Of a DNA stretch of 36,360 nucleotides, positions 7,013-14,683 are shown in pieces (the first letter of the stretch is position 1; the number at the start of each line of letters is the position of its first letter). Source of the DNA: Embleya sp040605455 (GTDB lineage: Bacteria; Actinomycetota; Actinomycetes; Streptomycetales; Streptomycetaceae); NCBI RefSeq assembly GCF_040605455.1, contig NZ_JBEXCV010000093.1, positions 1-36,360 of the forward strand, read 5' to 3'. A program made the position numbers and the translations under genes. The notes under the pieces were generated by a model, which did not search any database, was not told the DNA's origin, and was given only the letters and a program-made list of their open reading frames with translations.

Positions 7013-7657
7013 ACTCGGGAACTCGGCCTGCGCGAGCGCAAGAAGAACGAGACGCGGCGCATGTTGTGGCGGACCGCGATGCGGCTGTTCGTCGAGCGGG
7101 GCTTCGAGAACGTGTCTGTGGCGGAGATCGCCGCGGCTGCGAATGTGTCCAAGATGACCGTTTTCAATTACTACCCGGCCAAGGAAGACCTCGTTCTGAG
7201 CCCGATGGAGACGCACGTCGGCGAGCCGGCTCGGGTGGTGCGCGAGCGCGCGGCGGGCGAGACTGCGGTCGAGGCGCTGCGCCGGCACTTCCTGACCGCG
7301 CTGCGCGAGCGGGACCCGGTGGTCGGACTGAACGACGACACGCAGATCCTCAGCGTGCACCGGCTGATCCAGGAGACGCCGTCACTGCGGCACGGGGCCC
7401 TGGCCATGCTGGAGCGCAACCAGCATTTGTTGGCCACCGAGTTCGAGCGGGAGGCCGGCCGCCCGGGGGATCTGGCGTGTCGGCTGGCCGCCGGTCAGAT
7501 TCTGGCCGTGCGGCAGATCCTGGTCGCCCGCACCATTGAGCGGCTGGCCGAGGGGGCGACGGCCGACGAGGTCTATCCGTCGGCGGTCGCCGAGGCGGAG
7601 CAGGCGTTCGCGCAGTTGGCCGACGGGTTGGCGGGCTTTTGTCCGGGGCAGGGGTGA
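7010..7657 (+). CDS. TetR family transcriptional repressor, probable regulator of the MFS gene
   Basis: A 215-residue TetR protein. The N-terminal HTH (about residues 10-58) reads ETRRMLWRTAMRLFVERGFE, then VSVAEIAAAANVSKMTVFNYY and PAKEDLV, the standard TetR_N signature. The C-terminal ligand-binding part is divergent, as is usual. The short intergenic region and head-to-head arrangement with the efflux transporter at 5267-6931 suggest it represses that gene and itself until a transported compound binds. An upstream open frame extending left is a shadow of the transporter; the first residues with TetR homology begin at 7010. Confidence 0.93.
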   Translation: MTRELGLRERKKNETRRMLWRTAMRLFVERGFENVSVAEIAAAANVSKMTVFNYYPAKEDLVLSPMETHVGEPARVVRERAAGETAVEALRRHFLTALRERDPVVGLNDDTQILSVHRLIQETPSLRHGALAMLERNQHLLATEFEREAGRPGDLACRLAAGQILAVRQILVARTIERLAEGATADEVYPSAVAEAEQAFAQLADGLAGFCPGQG

Positions 7658-7855
7658 GGCGTACGCGTCGCGGGTGTGCGGCGTAGCGCGGAGCGGGCGT
7701 GGCGCGTGGGGCGTGGCGCGTCGCCGGCTCCAGGCGTACCCCGCAACAGGCGAGCGGCGTATCGCCCGGCGGGTGTGAGACTTCCCGCTCTCCACGGCGA
7801 CCGGCCCGGTGGCACCATGGCAGGACCGGGGGAGTCGCTCGTGAAGGGATTTCGG

Positions 7856-8911
7856 ATGACCGCGCAGCCCGAGGTGACGGCCGATCAGCACCGGTCCGGA
7901 GAGCGGGAATCCGCGCTCTTCGATCCCACCGTCGCGGCGCCGCCGCTGGTCGACGTGGCCCGATTCGGCTTCGAGGGGCCGCTCGCCGCGACCGCAGCCG
8001 CATGGAGCGAGGACGCGGTCTACTGGGAGTACACGAAGGCGGCCAACCCGATCGGCGCCGGGTACACGACGCCCGTCCCGGTGGAGCGTTTCCCGGCCGA
8101 ACTGCACGCGGGCGGGGTCACCCGGGTGATCCCGCTCGACCTCGCCGAGCCGATGCGGATCGCGGGCGGCCCGGCGACCAGTCCGGCACTGCTGGCCAAC
8201 TTCGTCCGGATCAACGCGGGCGACCGGCTCGCGGTGCGGCCGAACGCGACCTCGCAGCTGTACTACGTCATGTACGGACGCGGCATGTCGCTGGTCGGCG
8301 GGCAGGCGGTGGAGTGGGAGAAGGGTGACTTCCTGGTCCTGCCGGACCTGGGCGAGATCACCCACCACGCGGCGCAGGACTCGCTCTTCTACTGGGTGCA
8401 CGACGAGCCGCTGCTGCGCTACCTCGGGGTCACCCCGAACCAGGCCCGGTTCCGGCCGACCAAGTTCTCCCGGCACCGTGCGGTGGAGGAGCTCACCCGG
8501 ATCGCCGAGGCGCCCGGCGCCAATGCCAAGAACCGGGTCAGCGTGTTGCTGAACACGATCGACCAGGACCAGACGCTGACGGTCACGCACACCCTGTGGG
8601 CGATGTTCGGCCTGCTCCCGGTGGACCAGATCCAGCGCCCGCACCGGCACCAGTCGGTCGCCTTGGACCTGATCCTGGACTGCGAGCCGGGCTGCTACAC
8701 GCTGCTGGGCGACCGGCTCGACGAGCACGGCGAGATCGTCGACCCGCAGCGGGTGGAGTGGCAGCCCGGAGGCGCGTTCGTCACGCCTCCCGGGAAGTGG
8801 CACGCCCATCACAACGAGTCCGGCAGCCCGGCGCACCTGATCCCGATCCAGGACGCGGGCCTGCAGACCTATTTGCGCAGCCTCGACATCCGGTTCAGCG
8901 ACCGGCGCTGA
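7856..8911 (+). CDS. Bicupin protein, gentisate-dioxygenase-like
   Basis: A 351-residue protein with two cupin barrels, in the size range of gentisate 1,2-dioxygenase-type ring-cleavage enzymes. The first barrel (about 110-185, NFVRINAGDRLAVRPNATSQ then YYVMYGRG) has no HxH metal motif. The second (about 245-335) carries PHRHQS (His263, His265) and PPGKWHAHHNESG (His316-319), which could bind Fe(II). Gentisate dioxygenases usually keep the metal in the first barrel, so the placement is odd and the substrate is uncertain. The ATG at 7856 was chosen because AAGGGA lies six bases upstream. The gene is monocistronic, ending at a strong hairpin. The region 7658-7855 before it has only short GCGTGGCGC-like repeats. 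Confidence 0.8.
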   Translation: MTAQPEVTADQHRSGERESALFDPTVAAPPLVDVARFGFEGPLAATAAAWSEDAVYWEYTKAANPIGAGYTTPVPVERFPAELHAGGVTRVIPLDLAEPMRIAGGPATSPALLANFVRINAGDRLAVRPNATSQLYYVMYGRGMSLVGGQAVEWEKGDFLVLPDLGEITHHAAQDSLFYWVHDEPLLRYLGVTPNQARFRPTKFSRHRAVEELTRIAEAPGANAKNRVSVLLNTIDQDQTLTVTHTLWAMFGLLPVDQIQRPHRHQSVALDLILDCEPGCYTLLGDRLDEHGEIVDPQRVEWQPGGAFVTPPGKWHAHHNESGSPAHLIPIQDAGLQTYLRSLDIRFSDRR

Positions 8912-8918
8912 GGGGACG

Positions 8919-8944
8919 GGCGGGCGCCGGCGCCGGCGCCCGCC
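8919..8944. terminator. Hairpin terminator after the bicupin gene
   Basis: Perfect 10-bp stem (8919-8928 with 8935-8944) and a six-base GGCGCC loop. It lies eight bases past the bicupin stop and next to the end of the UvrA-like remnant on the other strand. Confidence 0.7.
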
Positions 8945-8946
8945 GC

Positions 8947-9536
8947 CTATCGGCCGCCCGCGCCACGGTCCAGGTTGCGGCGCAGGTATTCGCCGGTCAA
9001 CGACTGCTTGTCGGCGAGCAGTTCCGCGGGTGTGCCCTCGAAGACCACCCGGCCGCCGTGCTTGCCGCCGTCCGGGCCCAGGTCGATCACCCAGTCCGCG
9101 CGACCGACCACGTCCAGGTTGTGCTCGATCACCAGGAGCGTGTTGCCGCCGTCGACGAGGCGGTCCAGCAGCGCGATCAGGGTGTCCACGTCGGACATGT
9201 GCAGGCCGGTGGTCGGCTCGTCGAGCACGTAGACGCTGCCGGTCTTGTGCAACTCGCCCGCCAGCTTGAGCCGTTGCCGCTCGCCGCCGGAGAGTGTGCT
9301 GAGCGGCTGGCCCAGCGTGACGTAGCCCAGGCCGACCTCGGCGAGCGCGGCCAGGTGCGTTCGGATGCGCTTCTCGGTGAAGAACTCGTGCGCGTCCTCG
9401 ACGGTGAGCGCCAGCACGTCGATGATCGACTTGCCGCGCAGCGGGTACTCCAGCACCTCCGATTCTTCGGGATGCGCAGCGACACGTCCTTGAGGTTGTT
9501 TTCGCGCGCGCCGGTGATGACGATGTCGTTGATCAT
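8947..9536 (-). pseudogene. UvrA-like ABC protein with large internal deletion
   Basis: The start at 9536 has a GGAG ribosome-binding site and reads MINDIVITGARENNLKDVSL and RIPK, the normal N-terminus of the short UvrA-like (drug-resistance-type) ABC proteins. Near 9461-9470 the frame breaks. In a second frame the protein resumes at SEVLEYPLRGKSI, the C-terminal half, through the ABC signature LSGGERQRLKL, Walker B VYVLDEPTTGLH, the His-switch IEHNLDV and the true stop at 8947. Everything between is gone, including both Walker A motifs and zinc-finger regions; relatives are usually 750 or more residues. What remains cannot be a working ATPase. It is a clear deletion remnant, not a small gene. 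Confidence 0.9.
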
Positions 9537-9576
9537 GCGGCTCCGTACCTCTTCGGCTCTTCGACGGCGGACCACG

Positions 9577-10058
9577 GCGGGCCTCCGGATCGGCCCGGGC
9601 CGCGTACGGGCGGGCGGGGAGGGGCCGGGGTTGGGGTCGGGTCCAGCAGGCTACGGGACGGCACCGACATCGCGGGCGGGTCGTGGGATGCGCCGGCGGG
9701 GCTGGAGTCGGACGCCGCCGGGAATCGGTACGACCGTCGGTACGACCGGCAGTCTGGTCATCTTGCCCACTGCGGTGAGCATCAGGGCGTGGATCTGTGC
9801 GGCACGCACACTCGAAGTCCTCCACGAGGCGGACCCGGCGTCCGAGGTCACGGCGACGAGCCTGTCCACAGGCTGTGCATGCAGCCTGGGGATCACTGGT
9901 GCTCGGGTGCGCGGAGGCCGCCCGGGCGTGGCCTCCACGCACCGGCGGGTTCGGTGGGTCGGCCGGCGCCGGGGTGGTTCGACCAGGCTGATCCGCCCCG
10001 TCGGGAAGGGCGGGTGCGCGCGCTCGAAGGCTGAACGGGCACACCCTCCCTCCGGTGC
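9577..10058. other. Spacer containing only a gene fragment
   Basis: Between the UvrA-like remnant and the xylanase gene. Apart from the NmrA-like fragment at about 9690-9850 no coding signal is seen. The rest is GC-rich with scattered short repeats. Confidence 0.6.
9690..9848 (-). pseudogene. Fragment of an NmrA-like NAD(P)-binding gene
   Basis: About 50 codons read VRAAQIHALMLTAVGKMTRL, then PVVP...IPGGVRLQP. This matches the central part of the intact oxidoreductase at 20218-20979 (LRAAQFHQLMLTVMGKMTKL, then PVVPVPGGIRLQP). No Rossmann N-terminus or C-terminus is attached. A 12-bp tandem duplication (GGTCGTACCGAC twice near 9727-9755) inserts four extra residues into the conserved loop. 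It is therefore a remnant of a second copy or a close homolog, and is not translated from a plausible start. Confidence 0.75.
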
Positions 10059-11699
10059 TCAGAGGTGGCCGGGGATACCGGCCAACTGCCATACCTGGTT
10101 TGCCGCCACCGTCGGATCGGCGTTGCAGGTGTACTGGATGAGCGGCGCCTGGTTGTTCATGGAGACCTGCGCCACGTCGACGCACTTGTAGCTGTGGGTC
10201 GGCCGCAGCTGGAACGACGCGGCGGAGCCGAAGCCGGTCACCCGACGCAGTTCGAAGCGCTGCTCGGGCCCGCTGCCGCAGGTGCTCTGGATGACGGCGG
10301 CCCCCGGCGCGGTGGACGCGCCCGCCACGGTGACGCAACGCCCGTTCCCGGTGTTGACGATCGTGTAGATGCCGGGTGAGACACGGCGGAAGGCGAAGCT
10401 TTGCGCGGACGTCCCGTTGCATGTGTACTGCTGCAACTGAATGTCGAGAGTCTTCTCGCTGTGTGGCACGTCCAGGCACTTGCCCGAGTGGGCGGCCACC
10501 GCGGTAGTGGTGAAGTCACGGTCGGCCAAGGCCGCGTTCACCGCGGTGTAGGCGGCCTTGGGGGCCAGATTCGTGTCGAACATCGTCGCCGCTCCCCAAC
10601 CGGGGAGGGACGAGGGCACCCACGAGTGGGCGTCGGTGAAACCCCATACGGTCGTGGACACGCACCGGGTCACCGCGATACAGCTCCGCACGATGGAGTC
10701 GTACGCCGCCGTCTGCGCGTCGACCTGAGCCTGCGTGGGCGGCAGTGTCATCCGGACATCGAGTTCGGTGATCGCCACGTCGAAGCCCGCGTCGGCGAAC
10801 TTGCCGAGCAATCCCTTTAGTTGCGACACGTCGGTGTTGACGGTGACGTGCGTCTGGAAGCCGATGCCGTCGAGCGGGACGCCCTGCCGGCGCAGATTGG
10901 TGGCCAGGTCGAACAAGGCCGTGCTCTTGGAGTTGACGCGTTCGGCGTTGTAGTCGTTGATGTACAGCTTGGCCGTGGGGTCGGCGGCTCGGGCCCAACG
11001 CAGCGCGTCGGCGATATAGCCGGTGCCCAGCCGGTCGCTCCAGAACGAGGAGCGCATGGTGCCGTCGTCGTTGAGGACCTCGTTGACGACGTCCCAGATG
11101 TGCACCCGGTCCTTGTAGCGGGACACGACGGCTTCGATGTGCGCCTTGAGGATGGCGCGCAGTTCGTCCGCGCCGAAATTGCCGTGCGCGACCCAGTCGG
11201 GGACGGAGTTGTACCAGACCGACGTCTGACCGCGTACGTCCTGCCCGGCGCCGGCGGCGAAGTCGATCACCGTGTCGGCGTCCTGCCACTGGTACACACC
11301 GCGTTGCGGCTCGGTCCGCGACCAACCCATGGCGCTCTCGGGGGTGATGCTGTTGAACTCGTAGCGGACCTTGTCCCGATAGTCCTGCTCGTTGGACAGG
11401 GCGCCGGCCGCGACGGCGGTCCCGAAGCGCATCCCGCGGGCGGCGGCGAGAGTGCGCAGCGTCGCGGTCTGTGCGGTGCCCGTCGAAACGGCGGCCGTGG
11501 GGGCGGTGTTGCCCGCTCCCGGGCTTTCGGCCGCGGTCGAGTCGAATCGGGGAATCGTTGCGAACAGCGCGGCCAGAACCGCGACCACGAGACTCGTGAC
11601 GATCGTCAGGCGCCGCGGGCGCGTCACGCCGCGTACGCGAAAGGCTCGCTGTGAGCCGTCCGGCCGCCAAAGCGAACGGGGCCGGTGGGTAGATGACAT
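10059..11699 (-). CDS. Secreted GH10 endo-beta-xylanase-like enzyme with CBM13 (ricin-type) domain
   Basis: A 546-residue exported glycoside hydrolase. Residues 1-55 hold a long basic n-region with RPRR and a hydrophobic segment (LTIVTSLVVAVLAALFA), a signal peptide. The GH10 barrel spans about 85-390. The acid/base Glu207 is in WDVVNEV, the nucleophile Glu312 in ITELDV, and YINDYNAE is at 246-253. Residues about 395-546 form a ricin-type beta-trefoil with QLQQYTC and LIQYTC repeats that bind polysaccharide. Two normally conserved glycone-site motifs are altered: TPENxMKW reads TPESAMGW (119-126) and the VWHSQ motif reads VWYNS (161-165). The fold and catalytic pair are intact, so it is probably active, perhaps on a decorated or different glycan. 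An inverted repeat sits just upstream. Confidence 0.93.
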   Translation of the reverse strand: MSSTHRPRSLWRPDGSQRAFRVRGVTRPRRLTIVTSLVVAVLAALFATIPRFDSTAAESPGAGNTAPTAAVSTGTAQTATLRTLAAARGMRFGTAVAAGALSNEQDYRDKVRYEFNSITPESAMGWSRTEPQRGVYQWQDADTVIDFAAGAGQDVRGQTSVWYNSVPDWVAHGNFGADELRAILKAHIEAVVSRYKDRVHIWDVVNEVLNDDGTMRSSFWSDRLGTGYIADALRWARAADPTAKLYINDYNAERVNSKSTALFDLATNLRRQGVPLDGIGFQTHVTVNTDVSQLKGLLGKFADAGFDVAITELDVRMTLPPTQAQVDAQTAAYDSIVRSCIAVTRCVSTTVWGFTDAHSWVPSSLPGWGAATMFDTNLAPKAAYTAVNAALADRDFTTTAVAAHSGKCLDVPHSEKTLDIQLQQYTCNGTSAQSFAFRRVSPGIYTIVNTGNGRCVTVAGASTAPGAAVIQSTCGSGPEQRFELRRVTGFGSAASFQLRPTHSYKCVDVAQVSMNNQAPLIQYTCNADPTVAANQVWQLAGIPGHL

Positions 11700-11701
11700 G
11701 G

Positions 11702-11725
11702 GTACATGAGAACACGATCATGTAC
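11702..11725. promoter_or_regulatory. Inverted-repeat operator upstream of the xylanase
   Basis: Perfect 8-base arms GTACATGA and TCATGTAC separated by eight bases, directly adjoining the xylanase start at 11699. A repressor bound here would block initiation. No regulator gene is adjacent. Confidence 0.6.
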
Positions 11726-12067
11726 GGGTCCGCCTGGGGACAATCCCTCATGATGCCGCCGATGTCCCGGCGCAGCCGCCGCTCGGTCGGCCTTTGCCGG
11801 GAACGGGAGTTCGACCGTGTCGGCTGCCCCGGGTGGACGCATGGACCGCAGGGAGGGCGTCGAGCGTCATCGACGAGGGCGGCACCGTGCGCTGCACCCG
11901 GCCTGCCACGAAGCGGTGGCCGGCTTCGCCCCGAACCCGAACCCGGACCCGGACCCGAACCCGGACCTCGCCGAACCATTGCCGATCGGCGGCATCCAGG
12001 CCCGAGCCGCTCGCCTCGACAACGTTCTCGTGTGGCGACACCCACCACGCTCCGCCCGTGCGGCGGG
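11726..12067. other. Spacer with a short hexanucleotide repeat
   Basis: No supported gene. It contains six consecutive hexamers of the form CCCGAA/CCCGGA at 11930-11965, which create artificial Val-Arg repeats on the minus strand. The rest probably includes the xylanase promoter region. Confidence 0.5.
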
Positions 12068-12406
12068 TCAGCGCGACGTGCGCAGCATCGGGAACAGGGC
12101 CGCGCCCGTGACCGCGTGCAGGATCGCCAGCATGACCTTGGTGTCGGTGGTGGCCTGTTCCAGGCCGATCGGGATGAAGGACAGGACGAGGACGGCGGTG
12201 GCCGTCACGGTCCAAATCGTCTTGGCGTGCCGGGTGAAGCGTTCCAGGAGGGCCGGCGTGCCCCACGCGAGCAGGCCCACCACCAGGTTGACCACGGCGA
12301 TTTCCACGGTGACGAATCGGTGGGCCTCGGTCTTGCCGGGGTCGGTGATGGCGAAGTCGGTGCCGAGGGTGGACGCGGCCACGAAAAGCGCGCTGTTGGC
12401 CGCCAC
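12068..12406 (-). CDS. Small four-helix membrane protein (DUF6069-like), start uncertain
   Basis: About 112 residues from a GTG at 12406. Hydrophobic segments lie at the N-terminus (AANSALFVAASTLG), at about 35-50 (VEIAVVNLVVGLLAW), at 65-80 (WTVTATAVLVLSFIP) and at 90-105 (VMLAILHAVTGAALFP), with an Arg-rich end. The order and the TDFAITDPG segment resemble DUF6069 membrane proteins. The GTG has no ribosome-binding site and cuts the first helix short. The same frame stays open upstream with VRRRRRATLVGLAV, the expected beginning of that helix, but no ATG or GTG is found there. Either a rare start is used or the 5' end has been lost. Function unknown. Confidence 0.55.
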   Translation of the reverse strand: MAANSALFVAASTLGTDFAITDPGKTEAHRFVTVEIAVVNLVVGLLAWGTPALLERFTRHAKTIWTVTATAVLVLSFIPIGLEQATTDTKVMLAILHAVTGAALFPMLRTSR

Positions 12407-12771
12407 GGCGAGGCCGACGAGGGTCGCGCGGCGGCGGCGACGGACGGCCGAGCGGCAGCGTTGCCCAGCATGAGCACCGCTCGCCGAGCACGCCGCGCCC
12501 GGACCGCCGACCGAGCTTCGTACTGCTCGTGATGCTCGGCGCAGCGTCCGCGGTGCGTGGGGCTCGCCTCACAGTCGAGACAGCGCACCCCGCGGCAGGG
12601 GCGGGGGCGCGACCGAACCAGCGAGCGTACGGGACGACACCGACAGCGACATGGCAACCGACGTTGCCGGCGCGGCGTGGTCGCGAGCGGAGGCGGTCCC
12701 GATCAGCCTGAGGGTCCCTCGACTCGGCGGGAGAGCGGAACCCCATCTCGTGATGTGTCGTCACTTTCCAT
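12407..12771. other. Spacer with a Cys/His-rich coding fragment
   Basis: No complete gene. On the minus strand at about 12466-12585 one frame encodes RCLDCEASPTHRGRCAEHH followed by an Arg-rich helix. That is the kind of CxxC...C...H knuckle that opens small zinc-finger or HNH-type proteins. No body of such a protein follows, since the frame runs into the gene at 12068-12406 out of phase. It may be a remnant or chance. Confidence 0.35.
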
Positions 12772-13710
12772 ATGACGAGGGGGATTCCGTCGCGCGGGCA
12801 GGTTGGGGAGCCACCGCGCAACGATGAGTCGGGGGGCTTGTCCTTCCAAGTGTTGGGGTCGACCCGGGTTTTGGGCCCCGACGGAAGCGCACTGAACATC
12901 GGGCCGAGGCGGCAGCGCGAGCTGTTGACGCTGCTGCTGTTGCGGCCCGGGGTCGCGGTACCGGTTGACCGGCTGGCCGAGGAACTGTGGAACGGCCGGC
13001 CGCCACCCGGCGCGCGATCGACGCTGCACGCCTATCTGTCCGGCCTGCGACGGGTGTTGGAGCCGGGACGAAGGGCGCCCTATCGGGTATTGACTACGCG
13101 CGATGACTCGTACGCCCTGGAGGTGCCGGCCGGACGGCTGGACACCACGCGGTGGCATGCGTTGGCCGAGGCGGGTCGGGCCGCGAGCGCGGCGGGTGCG
13201 TTCGATCGGGCAGACGAACTGCTGCGTGGGGCGCTGGCGTTGTGGACCGGGGATCCGTTCGCGGAATTGGTCGATCACGAGGTGGCGCAGGCCGAGCGGG
13301 CGCGGTTGGCCGAGGAGCACACCGCACTGCTGGAGGAGGCGGCCGAGTGCCGACTCGCGCTCGGCGCGCATGCTTCGGTGATCGGCGACCTGATGGCGTT
13401 GGTCCGGGAGTATCCGCTGCGGGAGCGACCTCGGGCGCAACTGGCCCTGGCGCTCTATCGATCGGGGCGGCAGGCGGAGGCGTTGGCGGTGCTCGAGGCC
13501 GGTCGGCGGTTGTGCGCGGAGGAGTTGGGCCTGGACCCGGGCCCGCGGCTGCGTGACCTCCAAGCGGCGATCCTGCGCCAGGATCCGATGCTCGTCGCTC
13601 CGGATCGGCCACCGGCGCCGGCGTCGGTGTGCTCGGCCCGCCGGAACCTGATGGCGGCCCGCCCGCATCGACCCTGCCCGCATCGGGGTTCGCCGCACCG
13701 GCGCCGGTAG
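12772..13710 (+). CDS. SARP/AfsR-family transcriptional activator (short form)
   Basis: A 312-residue regulator with an OmpR-like winged-helix DNA-binding domain (about 24-118; GPRRQRELLTLLLLRPG, VDRLAEELW, LHAYLSGLRRVL). A bacterial transcriptional activation (BTAD) domain follows (about 122-272; RADELLRGALALWTGDPFAEL, PLRERPRAQLALALYRSGRQ, ELGLDPGPRLRDLQ). These proteins bind direct heptamer repeats and activate secondary-metabolite genes. The last 30 or so residues are Arg/Pro/His-rich and look like out-of-frame sequence, so the natural C-terminus may have been altered. There is no NB-ARC or TPR part as in full AfsR. The ATG at 12772 has no ribosome-binding site; a TTG at about 12838 following GGGGGGC, just before SFQVLG, is an alternative. 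No biosynthetic cluster is adjacent. Confidence 0.85.
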   Translation: MTRGIPSRGQVGEPPRNDESGGLSFQVLGSTRVLGPDGSALNIGPRRQRELLTLLLLRPGVAVPVDRLAEELWNGRPPPGARSTLHAYLSGLRRVLEPGRRAPYRVLTTRDDSYALEVPAGRLDTTRWHALAEAGRAASAAGAFDRADELLRGALALWTGDPFAELVDHEVAQAERARLAEEHTALLEEAAECRLALGAHASVIGDLMALVREYPLRERPRAQLALALYRSGRQAEALAVLEAGRRLCAEELGLDPGPRLRDLQAAILRQDPMLVAPDRPPAPASVCSARRNLMAARPHRPCPHRGSPHRRR

Positions 13711-13910
13711 CGGGCGAGGCCGGGTGGGTCGTTGCCCGGACGGGCGGCCGTTGCGCGGGCGTGCGTCGCCCTGTCGGTCGTTGCCCGGGCGCCGGGCCCG
13801 GCGACGGCGGATGCGGCGCGGAGATGCACGGCGGCGTAAGCGAAGCAACCGGTCGGTTGTATACGCCATGGTGTACGCAACCGGCCCGCTCGGCCGGGCG
13901 CCGCTTCGTG

Positions 13911-13964
13911 CCGCGATACGGCGAAGTTCCGCGATACGGCGGGCATCCGCGATACGGCGGAGAT
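13911..13964. repeat. Three 18-bp tandem repeats
   Basis: Units at 13911-13928, 13929-13946 and 13947-13964. Each starts with CCGCGATACGGCG followed by five variable bases. They lie in the non-coding spacer before the broken oxidoreductase. Confidence 0.8.
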
Positions 13965-13996
13965 CCGTGAGCTGCGCCGCCTCGACCGGGCGTCGG

Positions 13997-14641
13997 TCAG
14001 ACCGTCAGGACGATCTTGCCCGTGACCCGGCCGGTCGCCCCGCGCTCGTGTGCCTTGGCCACGTCCGCCGGCGGGAACACCGAGTCGATCGCGGCACGCA
14101 GCCGCCCGGCCTCGGCCAGGGCCGCGACCTGCCGCATGGACGCGTGGTCGGCCTCGACGAGCATCTCGGCGGCGCGGACCCCGTACCGCTCCACGTCCAG
14201 GTCCCTGACATGGTTCACGATCGCGACGAGGATGCCGCCCCGGCGCAGGGTCGACAACGACCGCGGCCGGCGGAAGCGCCGCGGCCTGCATGTGGTCGAT
14301 GTTCGCCGGCTTGCGCACCAGGTGGCGGGCTGCCGAGACCACGTACTCGGCGTGCGACCCGTTCCCGTACGGGTACCGCAGCATGCCGAACACCTCGTCG
14401 CCCGGCCGGTGGATCGTCACTCCCAGGCCGACCGCCTCCACCACGCCCGAAAGCTCCCATCCGAGCACGAACGGCGGCTCGCCCAGGATCAGGCCCGTGG
14501 CCCGGTGTATCCAGTCGGTCGGGTTGACGCCTGCCGCGTGCACCTCGACCAGCACCTCGCTCGGACCGGGTGCCGGCCGCTTCAGCTCGACCTCCCTCAG
14601 CACCTCGGGACCGCCAGAACGTCCTGACTGATTGCACGCAT
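13997..14641 (-). pseudogene. Zinc-type/quinone oxidoreductase with frameshift and internal deletion
   Basis: The minus strand starts at 14641 with a GGGGAGAG ribosome-binding site and reads MRAISQDVL. A one-base loss near 14617 then shifts the frame. The next frame gives PEVLREVELKRPAPGPSEVL, AAGVNPTDW, EPPFVLGWELSGVVEAVG and HMQAAALPPA, the N-terminal GroES-like domain of NADP-dependent quinone oxidoreductases. Near 14250-14262 the frame changes again and goes straight to TLRRGGILVAIV through HERGATGRVTGKIVLTV, the family C-terminus. About 110 residues of the Rossmann domain are missing, including the nucleotide-binding GxGxxG motif. The gene is dead. It diverges from the GlxA-type regulator that probably once controlled it. 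Confidence 0.88.
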
Positions 14642-14683
14642 GGACTTCTCTCCCCGGTTCGAAAAGCTCCCCTCGGACATCGT

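Noticed and set aside
6932..7360. Longer N-terminus for the MFS transporter
   Set aside because: The extension is the antisense of the TetR gene. Transporter homology begins near the ATG at 6931, and a -10 box fits that start.
9177..9575. Separate small minus-strand gene starting MVRRRRAEEV
   Set aside because: It is the N-terminus of the UvrA-like remnant followed by out-of-frame sequence.
10516..12048. Long minus-strand frame overlapping the xylanase
   Set aside because: Shadow of the xylanase gene in another frame; Arg-rich with no motif.
13911..13964. Mini CRISPR or integration site
   Set aside because: Only three 18-bp units with five variable bases each; no tRNA, integrase or cas gene nearby.
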